Positions 1 through 6,037 of a DNA stretch of 6,037 nt are shown here, one piece after another. Source of the stretch: JBFWIL01 sp050256015. GTDB lineage: Bacteria; Bacteroidota; Bacteroidia; Bacteroidales; Prolixibacteraceae. A program made the position numbers and the translations under genes. The notes beneath the pieces were generated by a model, which saw nothing but the letters and a program-made list of their open reading frames with translations, was not told the DNA's origin and searched no databases. Numbering within the stretch: position 1 is the stretch's first letter; each line of letters opens with the position of its first letter. The DNA is taken from contig JBFWIL010000166.1 of NCBI GenBank assembly GCA_050256015.1, positions 1 to 6,037 of the forward strand, read 5' to 3'.

Positions 1-433
1 CTTCAAAGCGGCTCATTTCAAAAACGATGCGGCAGTGTTCAGGCAGGTTTTTTACAGCAACGGCTATTTTTTCCTGTAATTCTTTTACCTCAAGATAACT
101 ATCCGTTATACGTTCCAGGCTTTCATACTGGTAGTGCATTTCCATCAGCCTAATCGTCTCATGATGTTTCAGGAGGATCTGCCTTCGTTTCAGAATATTC
201 AGGCAATTGTTCTTAACGAGGGTAAACAGAAAATTCCGGAGATTTGATCCAGCTTTGAGTTCATTTCTTATTTCCCACAATTTCACAAAGGTATCCTGGA
301 CAACGCCCTTTGCTTCATCTTCATCTTCCAGATAGTTTATGCTCAGATGATAGAGGGGCTGATAATAATCCTGAAAAATGTTCCTGAAACGATTTTTTTC
401 GTTTTTTGATAATTGGGAAATTTGTTCAACCAT
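1..433 (-). CDS. ECF-type RNA polymerase sigma-70 factor, Bacteroidetes expansion family; C-terminus cut by window edge
   Basis: This cytoplasmic alternative sigma factor would direct RNA polymerase to a small regulon. I translated 144 residues from the ATG at 431-433. An in-frame TGA lies three codons upstream (443-445), so the start is fixed. Region 2 spans about residues 16-84: an FRNIFQDYYQPLYHLS helix, a DEDEAKGVVQDTFVKLWE segment typical of ECF region 2, and an NFLFTLVKNNCLNILKRR helix. Region 4 begins near residue 115 (ELQEKIAVAVKNLPEHCRIVFEMSRFE) and is cut off at position 1, so about 45-50 residues including the DNA-recognition helix are missing. In Bacteroidota these genes usually sit directly upstream of a fecR anti-sigma gene and a susC/susD pair, here expected beyond the left edge. 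That layout suggests it starts a neighbouring locus. The family assignment is secure; the regulon is inferred. Confidence 0.93.
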   Translation of the reverse strand, partial: MVEQISQLSKNEKNRFRNIFQDYYQPLYHLSINYLEDEDEAKGVVQDTFVKLWEIRNELKAGSNLRNFLFTLVKNNCLNILKRRQILLKHHETIRLMEMHYQYESLERITDSYLEVKELQEKIAVAVKNLPEHCRIVFEMSRFE

Positions 434-450
434 AAATTGAAATCAGTATT

Positions 451-458
451 CAAATATA
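451..458 (-). promoter_or_regulatory. Candidate Bacteroidota -7 promoter element of the sigma-factor gene
   Basis: On the minus strand this reads TATATTTG, an exact match to the Bacteroidota housekeeping -7 consensus TAnnTTTG. It lies 17 bases upstream of the ATG at 433, giving a very short leader. No clean -33 TTTG at the usual spacing is visible; the region about 20-25 bases upstream is T-rich. The background is AT-rich, so a chance match is possible. Confidence 0.42.
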
Positions 459-542
459 TGAAAAAACAATTTTCCGGTTTAAAAAACGGATCATTTCGGT
501 TTCGAAAGCTGTTTATCGTTTTATCCTGCTGAAGTGAAATAA

Positions 543-635
543 AAATGTGATGGGACGTTCAAACCAGTGCTTCCGCAAAATTCGGAGCGGCTCCTGGAGT
601 GGGATGAAGTAAAGGATAATTTCAGATTTGATTGA
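543..635 (+). pseudogene. 3' remnant of an antitoxin-like gene overlapping the toxin start
   Basis: An open frame of 30 codons runs from just after a TAA at 540-542 to a TGA at 633-635. Its end reads NSERLLEWDEVKDNFRFD, an acidic, Trp-containing tail like that of many small antitoxins. Its stop overlaps the toxin ATG at 635-637 as TGATG, the one-base overlap common in translationally coupled antitoxin-toxin pairs. There is no usable start: the frame is closed by the TAA, and its only internal GTG (567-569) would leave about 21 residues. I read it as the surviving end of an antitoxin that has lost its N-terminal part. I cannot assign the antitoxin family, and the coding nature rests mainly on the overlap and position. 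Confidence 0.4.
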
Positions 636-837
636 TGACCTATAAGATAAAAATTGAACCGGAAGCCCAACAGGACATTCAGGAAGGCATTGATTGGTAC
701 AATGATCAACAGCCAGGACTTGGACGTAATTTCCATTCAGAAGTAAAAGCCTTTTTTGAAAAACTAAAAATAAGTCCTTTTTTTCAGATCCGTTATGATG
801 ATGTGCATTGTCTTGTCTTCCATTGAATAAATTCCCC
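635..837 (+). pseudogene. RelE/ParE-family toxin, frameshifted and truncated
   Basis: In intact form this family encodes small toxins of roughly 95-100 residues. RelE members cleave mRNA at the ribosome and ParE members poison gyrase. From the ATG at 635 the frame gives MTYKIKIEPEAQQDIQEGID, then WYNDQQPGLGRNFHSEV and an SPFFQIRYDDVHCL segment, which is the usual N-terminal two thirds of Bacteroidota members. The frame then ends VFH-stop at 824-826, after about 63 residues. Removing one copy of a GTCTT tandem duplication (810-819) restores VHCLPLNKFP, matching the family's expected RCLPLKKFP segment up to about 837. Beyond that I find no convincing C-terminal strand and no terminal His/Arg region, so a second lesion is likely. 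A TTG at 632 is a possible alternative start, but the ATG gives the better N-terminus and the TGATG overlap. Family recognition is strong; loss of function is inferred. Confidence 0.85.
810..819 (+). repeat. 5-bp tandem duplication (GTCTT x2) that breaks the toxin frame
   Basis: Two adjacent copies of GTCTT occupy 810-814 and 815-819. A 5-base gain shifts the frame and brings a TGA into phase at 824-826. Deleting one copy makes the codons read Cys-Leu-Pro-Leu-Asn-Lys-Phe-Pro, the conserved continuation of this toxin family, so this is the likely inactivating mutation. It looks like replication slippage; an assembly or sequencing error is the alternative. Confidence 0.7.
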
Positions 838-974
838 ACGAGGCAAACAACCCATTTTTATCAATGCACTTGCTAAAAGCTATTACGCATGATTAATGAG
901 ACGGACTGAAGTCGAAGTAATGTTGGAAGAAATGAAATTGCTCGTGCACGGGATTGAATTGCTCCTCTAAACAA
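838..974. other. Intergenic stretch without a recognisable gene
   Basis: This stretch follows the toxin remnant. The longest start-to-stop frame is 24 codons on the plus strand (896-970), reading MRRTEVEVMLEEMKLLVHGI followed by four residues. It looks helix-forming but has no ribosome binding site or family resemblance. In the same frame upstream, before a TGA at 890-892, a short IFINALAKS segment faintly resembles the last strand of RelE/ParE toxins; this is too weak to call. The stretch is probably decayed sequence. Confidence 0.4.
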
Positions 975-1021
975 GAAAAAAATTAACAATCAGGATAGTA
1001 TGCCGGCTACTATCCTGATTG
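975..1021 (-). terminator. Rho-independent terminator of the susD/DUF5107 operon
   Basis: A perfect 14-bp inverted repeat, CAATCAGGATAGTA at 987-1000 and its complement at 1008-1021, encloses a 7-base loop. On the minus strand it is followed by TTAATTTTTTTC (975-986), a good U-tract. It begins 24 bases beyond the DUF5107-TPR stop codon. The plus-strand side has no T-run, so it acts only on minus-strand transcription. It separates this operon from the sigma-factor gene further left. Confidence 0.9.
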
Positions 1022-1045
1022 CTGGCCACTATAATAAAAATAGTA

Positions 1046-4000
1046 CTACTTTATTTTTCCGGAAGAATAAACTTTGGCCCAGAGATGATTTGGTTTCAGC
1101 TCCAGGGCTTCTTTAAACTCATCCTGCGCCTGGGAGAATTCATTTTTGCCCCAGTGGCTCAGCCCCAACAGGTAATGGCTTTCTGCCATCCGCTCTTTTG
1201 AATTGGAGGCTGTTCCGAATTTGGAGAAAAAAGTACTGCTATCCTCCCCGTTTAACAACGATTGAGCATATTTTTCCATCTCCCCAAGCAAATTATTTTT
1301 ATTTGTTTGGTCCCCGAGTTTTCCAAGAGACAGTGCTTTATAAAAAATCAATTCGTTTGTCCTCCACCGTGATTCCCAGTCAGCCGACTTCCGGTAGTAT
1401 TCTTTCGCTTCATCCTTCCTGCCCAGTTTTTCCAAGGCTTTCCCGGTAAAATAGGCTACTTCAGCTATTCGTCCCCCGTCATGGGGCTCTCCCACTTCCA
1501 GGTTATCCGGGTAGGTGGATGCCAGCTTAAAATAATCCAGTGCTTTTGCAAAATGGTACTTGTTGTATTCGGAAATGCCTTCGAGCAGGCAGGAATTTAC
1601 AAAAACATTATGAATCTCCCCGCCTCCTTCCCATACATGGAAATGACGGGTCTTTAAAATGTCCAGTGCCTGGGGATAGTATCCCAAATTGTTATACAGC
1701 AGCAATAAGCGCATGGTGGCATCATCTCTCTCCTCAACGGTCTTCAGATTATCTTTCAGCAATTTTAGCCTTGACTCCGGGTCTTTCCCGGTTTGTTCAT
1801 ACAACTCGTCAACTTCCGCAAACAGGCCCGGATCCTTGGGATTGATGCTGATCGCTTTTTCATAGGCTGCCACCGCTTTATCAACGTTTTTTCCCTCCTG
1901 GTTATAGGCAAAACCGAGGTTTCTGTAGGTCAGCCAGAACTGATCGTCCAATTGGGCCGAATGTTCCCAGTCTGTGATTGCCTTTTCCTTCTGATCCAGG
2001 TAATAATACAGGTTGCCCAGGTAATAATAAGCTTTCGCATCGCCTGGATTCTGCTTTATCGCCGTTTCCAAGATGTCTATTTCTTCCAGACGGAAAGGGA
2101 AGCAATAATCTGCAGGTGCATTTTTGGCTAGCTCAAATGACTTTTCTGCAGCTTCCGAATCCCCGTTCTTCAACTGGTAAAACCCTTTATAGTAATAAAG
2201 CATAGGAAAGTCAGATTGTTTTTCATTCCACCCGGTGAAAATATTAAGTAACCGGATAGCTTCAGGATAAGCACCTATATTGCCATAGTTTAAGACTAAT
2301 TCAAGTAGTGACTGGACATTACCATGGAGTTTAACTTTAAAGTCATCTGTCTGCTTTTTATCCCATGTCAAACCATCATTAAAATTCATTTCTGCCTGGA
2401 TCCAGAAATAAAGGTTGTCAAGTTCTCCAACCTGTTTGCCCAGGGCGGAAGCTTCCGCGTTCCTGCCCAGCTTCCTTAAAATGTAGGCTTTCAGTGTCCG
2501 GGCTTTGGCATCCAGGGTATTGTGGGTCAGGCCCCGGTTGACCAGTTCCAACGCCCCGGGAAAATTGTGCTCCAGGCAGGCGATCTCAGCCAGGTTAAAG
2601 TAAGCGGAGGATTCGAACCCTTTGCTCCAGGTAGCCTTCCACAGGGCATCTTTCGCTTCTTTCAGGTTCCCTGTTAACTGATTCAGTATCCCTTTATAGT
2701 AAAATGCTTCCACGTCTTTAGGTGAAGTGTAATCTTTGGTCAGCCGTTTCAGGGAACGGCGGAAATAATTTCCGGCTTCCGGGTAACGTCCTTCCTTTAG
2801 TGTGCGGATCCCCATGACATTGTTGACCAGGTAATCCAGCGAATCCCGTTTCAGGGCTTCTTCGTAATAGGGTTCCGGGTCAAGCCTGGCGTTGCGGAAC
2901 TGCTCGATCCTTAACCCTGTCAGGAATAACTCCTGGTTGGAAGCATAGGTTTCCGGGGCCCGGGGAACCTCCACCGGCCGGGGCATTTCCTCCTTTTCCG
3001 GCACGGCAGGCTGATAACTGATCAGCTCGTTCCCTGACTGGTCGGTCAGTGCAACCTTTATGTCCGCATTTTTCAGTAAAGGATCAATGTCCAGTTCTTC
3101 TGTAAACGGAGAAGCCGGATTGATCGTGATCATTTTCGAATAGACAGATTGTCCCTTTGCCGTCACATTCACCTTCGCATTCGCGTATTGGGAGGTTGTA
3201 TTGAACCCGATCCTGATTGCGGATACGGAGCTTCGTTCCATGTTGACGGCTGCATCCCGGTTGGCATTTTTCACCCCGCCTATTTTTTTTATGGGATACC
3301 AGATCTGTTTGAATTCGCGGGCCTCTCCCGGGCGGATCCAACTGTAATCAGGTTGATTGTCGGAATAAGCGCCCACCATCAGTTCCAGGTACTGACCATC
3401 TTTTTCTGTCAGCATCTTTTCCCACATTTTGGCTTCGGGATTATTTCCCCACAGAAAAAATTTTTTTCCGCCGACCACATGATGGTTTGCCACGTGAACA
3501 GTTCCCGCGTCTTTTCCGTAATCATATCCGGCCAGAAAATCATCGTCGAAGTTCCAGGCAAAAATAGAAGTCGGAGATGTATGGTTCTTCCACCAACTCA
3601 GGTCAACTCCTGTCCTGTCAATACCACAATATTTTCCATCTCCAATTTTCCATGGAGTAAATTCTCTCTTCGCGTGGTATGTCCCATACTGTGTATCGGG
3701 CGGAAAAATGACCTGGTAATTCTCGTCACAGTGTACCGAAACATTCGCCCAATAAAGAAAGGACTGGATGAACGGGGAGGTATTAAATATTTTTACCGTT
3801 GCTTCCACAAAGGATTTCCCGGGATAGACAGTCAATCCCACCATCCACCGCATTCTGCGCGAATATTCGGTTTCCCCCACCCACACGGTTTTGCTGCCGT
3901 CTTCATTTTCTACCAGTCTGTAATCCACCGGCAGCATGACCGAGGCCCGGTGATGGTCGGGAATGTTCCATTCTATGCCCCCGGACATCCAGGCCCCGAT

Positions 4001-4423
4001 CATCCCGATCAGGGCCGGTTTGACCACGTGCTGGCGGTAAAAGAAGTCATAATTATCCGTTTTATCCAGTGCCGAAAGGATCCGTCCCCCCAGTTCGGGG
4101 ACCACGCATACTTCGATGTATTCATTATCCAGGAATACGCCCTGGTATTCTTTATCGATCCGGTTATCGGTTAAAACATCATACATCGGGTAGGGGTATA
4201 TTTCTCCCCGTGCTCCCTGGTAAGTCCTTCCTGTAAAAAAAAATGGCTTTACATCGGCCGGAGCGATCGTGTAGGTCGGCAGGACAAACGCTTTCTCGGA
4301 GATTGTTACCTGAGACTGGGCAGAAACCCGCGGGCTAATCAAACTGACGGTAAGTATTCCTGTTAAAACCAGGCAAGCACTCTGAAAATGGTCTTTGAAC
4401 TTATCGTTTAATTTTATATTCAT
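1046..4423 (-). CDS. Secreted DUF5107 domain / TPR-repeat protein, probably periplasmic
   Basis: This is a 1125-residue protein whose exact function is not known to me. From the ATG at 4421-4423 it begins with a classic signal peptide: lysines at 4-10, a hydrophobic core at 17-30, and a VSA-Q cleavage site at about 35/36. There is no lipobox Cys, so it should be soluble in the periplasm. Residues about 60-375 form a DUF5107 domain with PELGGRI (109-115), GGIEWNIPDHH (148-158), WANVSVHCDENYQVIFPPDT (225-244) and GAYSDNQPDYSWIRPGE (351-367). This architecture resembles galactose-mutarotase-like sugar-binding beta-sandwiches. A beta-rich segment (400-470) and a Pro/Glu linker (472-490) lead to a TPR solenoid (about 495-1115), with clear repeats near 532, 573, 605, 741, 796, 830 and 1081. 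A WEGGGE motif lies at 931-936. The gene follows susD after 108 bases and precedes a terminator. Earlier in-frame starts (ATG 4466-4468, TTG 4474) would bury the signal peptide. A carbohydrate-binding or -processing role is inferred from context. Confidence 0.9.
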   Translation of the reverse strand: MNIKLNDKFKDHFQSACLVLTGILTVSLISPRVSAQSQVTISEKAFVLPTYTIAPADVKPFFFTGRTYQGARGEIYPYPMYDVLTDNRIDKEYQGVFLDNEYIEVCVVPELGGRILSALDKTDNYDFFYRQHVVKPALIGMIGAWMSGGIEWNIPDHHRASVMLPVDYRLVENEDGSKTVWVGETEYSRRMRWMVGLTVYPGKSFVEATVKIFNTSPFIQSFLYWANVSVHCDENYQVIFPPDTQYGTYHAKREFTPWKIGDGKYCGIDRTGVDLSWWKNHTSPTSIFAWNFDDDFLAGYDYGKDAGTVHVANHHVVGGKKFFLWGNNPEAKMWEKMLTEKDGQYLELMVGAYSDNQPDYSWIRPGEAREFKQIWYPIKKIGGVKNANRDAAVNMERSSVSAIRIGFNTTSQYANAKVNVTAKGQSVYSKMITINPASPFTEELDIDPLLKNADIKVALTDQSGNELISYQPAVPEKEEMPRPVEVPRAPETYASNQELFLTGLRIEQFRNARLDPEPYYEEALKRDSLDYLVNNVMGIRTLKEGRYPEAGNYFRRSLKRLTKDYTSPKDVEAFYYKGILNQLTGNLKEAKDALWKATWSKGFESSAYFNLAEIACLEHNFPGALELVNRGLTHNTLDAKARTLKAYILRKLGRNAEASALGKQVGELDNLYFWIQAEMNFNDGLTWDKKQTDDFKVKLHGNVQSLLELVLNYGNIGAYPEAIRLLNIFTGWNEKQSDFPMLYYYKGFYQLKNGDSEAAEKSFELAKNAPADYCFPFRLEEIDILETAIKQNPGDAKAYYYLGNLYYYLDQKEKAITDWEHSAQLDDQFWLTYRNLGFAYNQEGKNVDKAVAAYEKAISINPKDPGLFAEVDELYEQTGKDPESRLKLLKDNLKTVEERDDATMRLLLLYNNLGYYPQALDILKTRHFHVWEGGGEIHNVFVNSCLLEGISEYNKYHFAKALDYFKLASTYPDNLEVGEPHDGGRIAEVAYFTGKALEKLGRKDEAKEYYRKSADWESRWRTNELIFYKALSLGKLGDQTNKNNLLGEMEKYAQSLLNGEDSSTFFSKFGTASNSKERMAESHYLLGLSHWGKNEFSQAQDEFKEALELKPNHLWAKVYSSGKIK

Positions 4424-4531
4424 TATAAAAATTTTAGGATTATTAAAATCTAAAAGTAAATGGTCCATTGTCAATGAAACGTAAAGAAATCAAAAAGGGT
4501 TGAGTTTCATTTATTCAGAATCGGGAACGAA

Positions 4532-6037
4532 CTATTCCATCTGAGGAACAATAAGTATTTCTCTGTCAGGAACAGGAAAATAATAAAAGTCTTCACTCAA
4601 GGTCAATCCTGAATTTAACGGCAGGTCTTTTGGACTGCGATATTCCTTTTGTTTATGAAGAATTTCGTGACGTTGCATGGTAAAGAAACGTCCCATACAA
4701 CTTCCTTCCATTCCGGCGGTTTCCCACCTTCTTTCATCCAGAACAGTCTGTTGAAAATCAGTGGTTGATAGTGTAGGAATGTCTTCCAGTCCTGCCCGTT
4801 CACGCACCCTGTTTACACATGTATAGGCAAGATCATCCGGTCCATTGCTTCCAAAGGCCTTTGCTTCAGCATATAACAACAGGATATCGGCATACCTGAA
4901 CAGAAAACGGGTTCGACTACTGGACCATTGTATCCCTTGATCGGTATAAGTAACATTCCCGTCCTCATCGACCGCGTAATCCCAACTCCCGTTGTCAATA
5001 TTTTTTCTCCAGTGAGGGTGTTGCTGATTTGTTTCCGGGGAATTCCATGGAACCATGACTGGTTTTCCCGTAACAGGATCCGTTTTGCTCAACAGGCAAA
5101 TATCCTGCAATATCCAGGCATTTTTACGTGGCCCATCAGGCATACTGTTAAAGAATTCAATCTCTACCAGTAAATCACACCATCCGCCGCTTTCTTCGGG
5201 TAATTCACACTGAGGCCCCATATAATGTTCCTGGTTAACATTATGGAATTCACCCCAAATAATTTCTTTGGAATAGTTTGACGTTGTTTCGACAGTCAGG
5301 TCTATAATGCTCTGTTCAAGGATATAGCCATAGTCTCCTTCATTGTCAACAATCTCCTTATATTTTGCGGCAGCCTTGTCATAGTAGGATTCTCCTTTTT
5401 TCAGTGGCCATCCGGCTTCGGTCAGATAGACTGAGGCCAATAATGCTTTAGCAGCTCCTTTTCCCGGGGCCACATTGATCCCGTTCTGAAGATAAGGATC
5501 CACATCATGCATAATTGGTAACATTTCTTCTGCTTTCAGGCAATCTGATTCGATCAGTTCATAGACAGCAGAGGGCTCTTCTTTTTCTTTGTCATAATCA
5601 ATTTCAACTTCGGTAACAATGGGGATTTTTCCCCAGCACCTTACCAGGTTAAAGTAACAATAGGCACGAACCAGGTAGGCCTGTCCCAACCGTGCATGGA
5701 TAAAATCTTCATCAGCAGGCGTTTTTTCTGCATTATTAATGACATAATTACAGGCTTTTACAGTCTGCCATAAATACGCGTACCAATTTCCTAATTCGGT
5801 ATTCCCTGAATTATAGTTGAAACTATCCCACTCGATCCACCGGGTTTTGTTACCTGCATTCTGAGAAGTTACATCATCAGCACTATATACATAGAGGTTT
5901 CTTCCCGGCTGTTGATTTAACTGTTGAAACTGATCGAATACAGCGGTGATAGCCATGTCCAGATCGTTCTTACTGCTGAAATATTCATCGGGCGACAATT
6001 TCCCTTTAGCGTCTTCTTCCAAAAAATCATTGCAGGA
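4532..6037 (-). CDS. SusD/RagB-family nutrient-binding outer-membrane lipoprotein; N-terminal signal peptide beyond window edge
   Basis: SusD-like proteins are surface lipoproteins that cap a SusC TonB-dependent channel and capture glycans or other nutrients. The frame is open to the window edge and gives 501 residues, starting SCNDFLEEDAKGKLS. The Cys at residue 2 (6032-6034) fits the lipidated cysteine of a signal-peptidase II site, so only the signal peptide is missing. SusD landmarks are present: the N-terminal helix with DLDMAITAVFDQFQQL (25-41), a TPR-like helix pair around ARLGQAYLVRAYCYFNLVRC with WGKIPIVTE (115-143), and the C-terminal RagB/SusD region with FLFRYADILLLYAEAKA (378-394), VNRVRERAGL (408-417) and LDERRWETAG (433-442). 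The tail YYFPVPDREILIVPQ is a usual ending. The expected upstream partner is susC, beyond the right edge; the DUF5107-TPR gene is downstream. The window holds no sugar-specific enzyme, so the ligand is unknown. Confidence 0.95.
   Translation of the reverse strand, partial: SCNDFLEEDAKGKLSPDEYFSSKNDLDMAITAVFDQFQQLNQQPGRNLYVYSADDVTSQNAGNKTRWIEWDSFNYNSGNTELGNWYAYLWQTVKACNYVINNAEKTPADEDFIHARLGQAYLVRAYCYFNLVRCWGKIPIVTEVEIDYDKEKEEPSAVYELIESDCLKAEEMLPIMHDVDPYLQNGINVAPGKGAAKALLASVYLTEAGWPLKKGESYYDKAAAKYKEIVDNEGDYGYILEQSIIDLTVETTSNYSKEIIWGEFHNVNQEHYMGPQCELPEESGGWCDLLVEIEFFNSMPDGPRKNAWILQDICLLSKTDPVTGKPVMVPWNSPETNQQHPHWRKNIDNGSWDYAVDEDGNVTYTDQGIQWSSSRTRFLFRYADILLLYAEAKAFGSNGPDDLAYTCVNRVRERAGLEDIPTLSTTDFQQTVLDERRWETAGMEGSCMGRFFTMQRHEILHKQKEYRSPKDLPLNSGLTLSEDFYYFPVPDREILIVPQME

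Noticed and set aside
513..839. Minus-strand frame of 108 codons in the gap between the sigma factor and the terminator
   Set aside because: It is antisense to the recognisable toxin remnant, has a low-complexity composition without family resemblance, and overlaps a second equally arbitrary minus-strand frame (521-736).
896..970. 24-codon plus-strand frame starting MRRTEVEVMLEEMKLL
   Set aside because: It has no ribosome binding site, promoter or recognisable family, and it sits in decayed sequence; it could be the tail of a lost gene but this cannot be supported.
3149..4174. Plus-strand frame of 341 codons
   Set aside because: It lies wholly antisense to the well-supported DUF5107 domain, is rich in His, Pro, Ile and Phe as expected of a shadow frame, and shows no domain or start signal.
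4473..4511. 8-bp inverted repeat AATGAAAC / GTTTCATT between susD and the DUF5107 gene
   Set aside because: The arms are short and AT-rich with a 23-base spacer and no adjacent T-run, so it is unlikely to be a terminator; chance is a sufficient explanation.
4424..4531. Possible separate promoter for the DUF5107-TPR gene (TACGTTTC on the minus strand near 4485-4492)
   Set aside because: It is one base off the TAnnTTTG consensus and lacks a properly spaced -33 element; cotranscription with susD is the simpler reading.

Overview
The window looks like part of a carbohydrate- or glycan-uptake region from a member of the Bacteroidota. The evidence is a SusD-family outer-membrane lipoprotein, a Bacteroidetes-type ECF sigma factor, AT-rich start regions without a clear Shine-Dalgarno sequence, and a TAnnTTTG-type promoter element. 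All three substantial genes lie on the minus strand, so the window reads functionally from right to left.

Right part (4532-6037): a SusD-like lipoprotein gene, complete at its 3' end and cut by the window edge almost exactly at the lipobox cysteine. A SusC-type TonB-dependent transporter gene would be expected just beyond the right edge. Middle (1046-4423): a large secreted protein of 1125 residues with a signal peptide, an N-terminal DUF5107 domain (galactose-mutarotase-like beta-sandwich class), a beta-rich linker and a long TPR solenoid. It follows susD after 108 bases on the same strand and is the last gene of that operon. A strong rho-independent terminator with a perfect 14-bp stem closes the operon at 975-1021.

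Left-centre (about 540-840, plus strand): the decayed remains of a type II toxin-antitoxin pair. The 3' end of an antitoxin-like frame overlaps the toxin ATG as TGATG. The RelE/ParE-family toxin reads well for about 58 residues and is then thrown out of frame by a 5-bp tandem duplication (GTCTT twice). Restoring the frame recovers the family's expected continuation for a few more residues. The rest of this gap (838-974) has no recognisable gene.

Left edge (1-433): the first 144 residues of an ECF sigma factor with its own upstream promoter-like element. In Bacteroidota such a gene is usually followed by a FecR-type anti-sigma factor and another SusC/SusD pair. It therefore probably opens the next locus to the left and is not the regulator of the SusD/DUF5107 operon.

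Together, the SusC(expected)/SusD pair would bind and import a glycan or oligosaccharide, and the periplasmic DUF5107-TPR protein would bind or process it. No recognised glycoside hydrolase is in the window, so the substrate cannot be named. The most interesting items are the uncharacterised DUF5107-TPR protein and the mechanism by which the toxin-antitoxin pair was inactivated.
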